Source of the DNA: a virus
Strand: one strand, 5' to 3'
Length of the DNA: 64,000 bases
Virus record (IMG/VR): IMGVR_UViG_3300007640_000029
Span: 1-64,000 of that record
In this document: positions 62,085 through 64,000 of the stretch, one piece after another
Numbering within the stretch: position 1 is the first letter of the stretch
How the letters are laid out: each line of letters starts with the position of its first letter
The notes under the pieces: generated by a model
What the model was told of the DNA's origin: nothing
Seen by the model: only the letters and a program-made list of their open reading frames with translations
The model's database searches: none
Program-made: the position numbers and the translations under genes

Positions 62085-62753
62085 TTGAGAACTCTTATCG
62101 GAATAGATTTTTCTCTGAACTCGCCAGCTTTTTGTTTGCTTAGGGATAATCAATTTAAATGGGGATCACTTACCCGAAGTGATCGCACAGAAGAATCACT
62201 AAAAAGATCTAAAGCAAAACCATTCGCATTCCTCTCCGAAATGGATGGGTTTGATCTCATGTTTATGGGAAAAGAGAAAATGCCTGAGGAATACTCCGAA
62301 AGGGAGAGGCTTAAGATTGATTACTTTTCCGACCTAGTCGACCGATTCTGGGATTCAGTCATATCTCACACCCAAGAGGGTGACGAGATCTATATAGCTA
62401 TGGAGGGTTTAAGTTTTGCATCCAATGGTAATGCCCTAATTGACATCTCTATGGCTACTGCCCTACTTAGAAAAAAAATAGTTGACGAGGTGGGTAGTTC
62501 GAATTTTTATGTTTTTTCCCCGACCTCCATTAAGAAATTCGCTATTAAAGGGAATGCAAAAAAACATCAGCTCTATGATTCCCTAGTTAATTGTAAAAGA
62601 GCTGAAACCAATCTGAGCTATTTCACTAATATACTTGAAAGTAATAGGGGAGAATGGATAACGCCCAGCGGAAATGTAAATAAACCTCTGGATGATCTTA
62701 TTGATGCTACCTGGATTTGTATTTTTTTAGATGGAAGACTTAAGGAGGATTAA
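62085..62753 (+). CDS. RuvC-like Holliday-junction resolvase/nuclease
   Basis: 222 aa, apparently starting at TTG 62085, since the catalytic strand begins at once and no ATG precedes it. IGIDFSLNSPAF puts D8 on the first strand of the RNase H fold, YIAMEGLSF supplies E107, and DDLIDATWICIF supplies D203, D204 and D207. This four-acid set is that of RuvC. The segment FSPTSIKKFAIKGNAKKHQL matches the P-x-x-V-K family region. Such enzymes resolve branched phage DNA before packaging, the job of endonuclease VII in T4. It has its own promoter box and overlaps the next gene by 23 bases. Confidence 0.75.
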   Translation: MRTLIGIDFSLNSPAFCLLRDNQFKWGSLTRSDRTEESLKRSKAKPFAFLSEMDGFDLMFMGKEKMPEEYSERERLKIDYFSDLVDRFWDSVISHTQEGDEIYIAMEGLSFASNGNALIDISMATALLRKKIVDEVGSSNFYVFSPTSIKKFAIKGNAKKHQLYDSLVNCKRAETNLSYFTNILESNRGEWITPSGNVNKPLDDLIDATWICIFLDGRLKED

Positions 62754-63477
62754 TATACTGATACCCCTAGGCGGGATGGGAAAAAGATTTTCCGATGCTG
62801 GGTATAACGAGATTAAACCTTATATCAAGGTCATCGACGATTCTATGATACGGACCGTAGTCGGAAACCTCCACAATGAGTCTGCCCATTTTATATTCGT
62901 GATCAACGAGGAGCACATATCTGTCGATGAGTTTAAGAGGCACATATCCGATATGCCTATTTCACATGACGTTATTTCCACCCCGAAATTAACAGAAGGA
63001 CCAGCCTGTACTGCTCTACTGGCCCAGTCTATCATTAATACCAATGATCCTTTGATCATAGTAAACTGTGATCAGATTATATTGGACTATGATCTTAATG
63101 TTTTATCCAAGTTTGCTTCAAATACGGCTTGTGATGGGTTCTTAGGATGCTTTTTATCTTCCTCTAAAAAGAATAGTTACGTCAAATTGGATCCAAACGG
63201 GGAAGTTTGTGACGTGAAGGAAAAAATAGTTATATCAAATATAGCTACTAACGGATTGCACTACTGGAAGAGAGGGTCCGATTTCGTAGAATCCTCGATG
63301 GAGATGATAGAAGCTAATGACCGGTATAACAGTGAGTTTTACGTTGCTCCCTCATATAACTATTTGATAAAGAGGGGTAAAAAGATATTGCCATATTTCT
63401 TCAACCTTCATTTCCCGATAGGTACCCCGGAAGATCTTGAGATTTATAAAAATAAAATAGCCAATGGAAGTATCTAA
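62731..63477 (+). CDS. Sugar-phosphate nucleotidyltransferase-like protein
   Basis: 248 aa. Residues 14-20 GGMGKRF and 29-30 KP are the nucleotide-binding loop and lysine of the RmlA/GlmU-type fold. GPACTALL (90-97) and IIVNCDQI (109-116) provide the base-binding and metal-Asp positions. NGLHYWKRG and the E-x-Y-V-A-P block match the sugar-binding half. The reaction would be NTP plus sugar-1-phosphate to NDP-sugar. It overlaps its neighbours by 23 and 14 bases, so it belongs to a tight operon with the cupin. The product may feed the phage glycosyltransferases; that link is inferred. Confidence 0.75.
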   Translation: MEDLRRINILIPLGGMGKRFSDAGYNEIKPYIKVIDDSMIRTVVGNLHNESAHFIFVINEEHISVDEFKRHISDMPISHDVISTPKLTEGPACTALLAQSIINTNDPLIIVNCDQIILDYDLNVLSKFASNTACDGFLGCFLSSSKKNSYVKLDPNGEVCDVKEKIVISNIATNGLHYWKRGSDFVESSMEMIEANDRYNSEFYVAPSYNYLIKRGKKILPYFFNLHFPIGTPEDLEIYKNKIANGSI

Positions 63478-63784
63478 AATAGATGATTACCAGGGTGGAT
63501 GGTTCGTTGGAGACTTCCTTCCCTCCGCTTATAAAACCGATCAATTTGAGATATGCTTTAAAAGGCATAAGAAAGGAGAGGATTGGCCAGCACACTATCA
63601 CAAAGAAGCTGACGAAATAAACTACCTCCACAAGGGTAGAATGATTATACAGGACAAAATACTCAAAGCTGGTGATGTTTTCGTTATCAGGAAATACGAG
63701 ATAGCTAATCCTGTTTTCCTCGAAGACTGCGAGGTTTTTATAGTTAAGACACCCTCTAAACCGGGAGATAAGTATGAAATCTGA
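63464..63784 (+). CDS. Cupin-domain protein
   Basis: 106 aa, a single small cupin. The first motif is at residues 44-58: HYHKEADEINYLHKG, giving His44, His46 and Glu51 as metal ligands. The second, around 70-82, is GDVFVIRKYEIANP. Similar small cupins occur in polysaccharide clusters next to sugar nucleotidyltransferases, where they may bind or isomerise sugar compounds. It overlaps the preceding and following genes by 14 and 11 bases. Substrate unknown. Confidence 0.7.
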   Translation: MEVSKIDDYQGGWFVGDFLPSAYKTDQFEICFKRHKKGEDWPAHYHKEADEINYLHKGRMIIQDKILKAGDVFVIRKYEIANPVFLEDCEVFIVKTPSKPGDKYEI

Positions 63785-64000
63785 ATTATTTAAATCGAGA
63801 AATCAAATAGATGCTGACAAGTACTTCTTTGCTAAGTATTATGTTGAATGTTCTAAGAATTTAGCATCTGCTGCTTGGAATATAGCAATAGGTCAAAGTG
63901 TGGGTAACCCATCATCCAGGAGTGTCTGGGAAACTGATGAGCTCTTTGAGAATCACTCTTGTTTGATCGTCGGTGATATGGGAGATATGAGCAATGAAAA
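63774..64000 (+). CDS. N-terminal fragment resembling the RuBisCO superfamily
   Basis: Open from ATG 63774 to the right edge (75 full codons visible). After DKYFFAKYYVECS comes SAAWNIAIGQSVGNP and SVWETDELF. This order (strand, helix A-x-x-I-A-x-x-Q-S-x-G, then W-E-T and a helix) recalls the N-terminal domain of RuBisCO and RuBisCO-like proteins, where AAxxxAxESSxGTW is conserved. The catalytic domain lies outside the window, so the call is tentative. It overlaps the cupin gene by 11 bases and appears to belong to the same operon. Confidence 0.4.
   Translation, partial: MKSELFKSRNQIDADKYFFAKYYVECSKNLASAAWNIAIGQSVGNPSSRSVWETDELFENHSCLIVGDMGDMSNE

Overview
The window is part of the genome of a contractile-tailed (T4-like) bacteriophage. 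The grounds are the C-terminal part of a gp23-type major capsid protein at the left edge, a long block of baseplate hub, spike and wedge genes (gpD/gp27-like, gp5/gpV-like, gp25-like and gp6/gpJ-like), several very large fibre proteins and a PhoH ATPase. A Bacteroidota host is likely but inferred. Almost no start codon is preceded by a Shine-Dalgarno sequence, and leaders are A-rich instead. PKD and two-component-type propeller repeats appear in virion proteins. The 263-aa membrane protein also looks like proteins common in phages of that phylum. No tRNA, CRISPR array, insertion sequence or integrase was seen, and no gap between genes exceeds 125 bases.

Layout. 1-448: capsid protein end, then a UUCG-loop terminator. 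544-5166: four coiled-coil or helical, probably internal-head, proteins. 5220-9885: accessory enzymes (two glycosyltransferase-like proteins, a P-loop kinase-like protein, an asparagine synthase) with two more putative packaged proteins. 9886-10605: one gene on the minus strand. 10722-14064: small unknown proteins and a Nudix hydrolase. 14081-23978: baseplate hub and spike. 24045-26592: an S1-repeat protein and an amidoligase fused to pentapeptide repeats. 26594-39754: neck/wedge proteins and large PKD and propeller proteins. 39748-41208: PhoH and a GT2 glycosyltransferase on the minus strand. 41276-56759: fibre and tail proteins, including one of 1844 aa and two collagen-like paralogues. 56798-57821: coiled coil plus a membrane-anchored spanin-like protein. 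57834-61996: structural proteins, a minimal nucleotidyltransferase and two tagged proteins, closed by a strong terminator. 62085-64000: RuvC-like nuclease, sugar nucleotidyltransferase, cupin, and the start of a protein resembling the RuBisCO-superfamily N-terminus.

Two signals tie the window together. First, about eight otherwise unrelated proteins begin with a short segment of the form hydrophobic-x-F-x-x-F followed by [ILV]NE. This resembles the T4 capsid-targeting sequence plus the gp21 prohead-protease site, and suggests a large set of proteins packaged in the head. Second, a box [GA]ATATATA[AGT] lies 15-34 bases upstream of eleven gene starts on both strands (one box is shared by two divergent genes). 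It probably acts as the phage late promoter. Within operons, genes are joined by tiny overlaps, often ATGNNTAA, which fits coupled translation without Shine-Dalgarno sites.
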